The notes under the pieces were generated by a model. The model was given only the letters and a program-made list of their open reading frames with translations, had not been told where the DNA came from and did not search any database. Positions 5,176-5,327 of a stretch of DNA of 5,327 nt are shown here, in pieces; the first letter of the stretch is position 1; each line of letters opens with the position of its first letter. This stretch comes from Clostridiales bacterium (GTDB lineage Bacteria > Bacillota > Clostridia > Oscillospirales > Oscillospiraceae). The translations under genes and the position numbers were made by a program. Location of the stretch: positions 1 to 5,327 of the forward strand of contig JAJQAS010000102.1 in assembly GCA_021203685.1 (NCBI GenBank), given 5' to 3'.

Positions 5176-5327
5176 GCAGCAGGAGATGATAGAGTATACA
5201 ACACAGGAGATCGTACAGTATATAATTGAAGACAACAAGCTGGGAATGATGGATGCTATGGATAAGTTCTATATGTCAAAGACGTTTGAACAGCTTGCGG
5301 ATGTGGAGACGGGACTTTATTTACAAG
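5165..5327 (+). CDS. Small helical protein, second DUF3791-like partner, 3' partial
   Basis: ATG 5165 overlaps the end of the DUF3990 gene by 11 bases, so translation is probably coupled; only a weak GAAGGG (5147-5152) lies upstream. The frame is open to the right edge, giving 54 residues of an incomplete protein. An acidic helix (EQQEMIEYTTQEIVQYIIED, 4-23) is followed by DAMDKFYMSKTF (30-41) and DVETGLYLQ (46-54). This pattern is familiar from the small protein that follows DUF3990 genes in Clostridia and is related in style to DUF3791 (a helix, then DAM/DAY, then an F/Y-rich turn). It has the same gene layout as the upstream DUF3791 gene, so the toxin-like enzyme is flanked by two small partners. 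Its function is unknown, and a second antitoxin or stabilising subunit is a guess. Confidence 0.72.
   Translation, partial: MTNEQQEMIEYTTQEIVQYIIEDNKLGMMDAMDKFYMSKTFEQLADVETGLYLQ

Noticed and set aside
1..5327. CRISPR arrays, tRNA or rRNA genes, IS ends
   Set aside because: No regularly spaced repeats, no cloverleaf with a TTCRANY arm, and no paired terminal inverted repeats around a transposase were seen on either strand.

Overview
The window looks like accessory DNA from an AT-leaning, low-to-mid GC Bacillota genome, most likely Clostridia (Lachnospiraceae or Oscillospiraceae type). The grounds are a Tn4451/TndX-type large serine recombinase, strong GGAGG ribosome binding sites, textbook sigma-A promoters, and DUF3791/DUF3990 genes, which are common in gut Clostridia. 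No core housekeeping gene is visible. All supported genes lie on the + strand.

Region 1 (1-1743) is the end of a mobile element integration module. A serine recombinase runs in from the left edge without its N-terminus. At about 1258-1268 its frame is lost and a second C-terminal part continues in another frame. The second part repeats, almost colinearly, a coiled-coil module already present in the first. This points to an out-of-frame joint between two different recombinase genes rather than a plain point indel.

Region 2 (1744-3383) has its own promoter (TTGAAA, 18 bp, TATAAT) and a 363-residue protein with a PD-(D/E)XK nuclease signature. It is followed by about 430 bp of decayed coding sequence in the same frame, broken by stop codons.

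Region 3 (3384-4350) holds a strong promoter (TTGATT, 17 bp, TATAAT), then an apparent structured RNA of about 185 nt. The RNA has a closed outer stem, a bulged second stem, and two near-identical hairpins with GGAA tetraloops. It leads into a small alkyltransferase-like (MGMT/ATL-fold) gene with a Ser-Trp pair where MGMT has its reactive Cys-His. I could not assign the RNA to a known family; it is the best candidate here for something undescribed.

Region 4 (4351-5327) is a tightly coupled three-gene operon: a DUF3791 protein, a DUF3990 protein resembling an ADP-ribosyltransferase, and a second small helical protein cut by the right edge. By gene size, overlap and known fold relations it is probably a toxin-antitoxin-like unit.

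Taken together this is a patchwork island: a broken integration gene followed by independent cargo modules that look like defence or stability functions. Family names come from recognition of motifs by eye, not from database searches.
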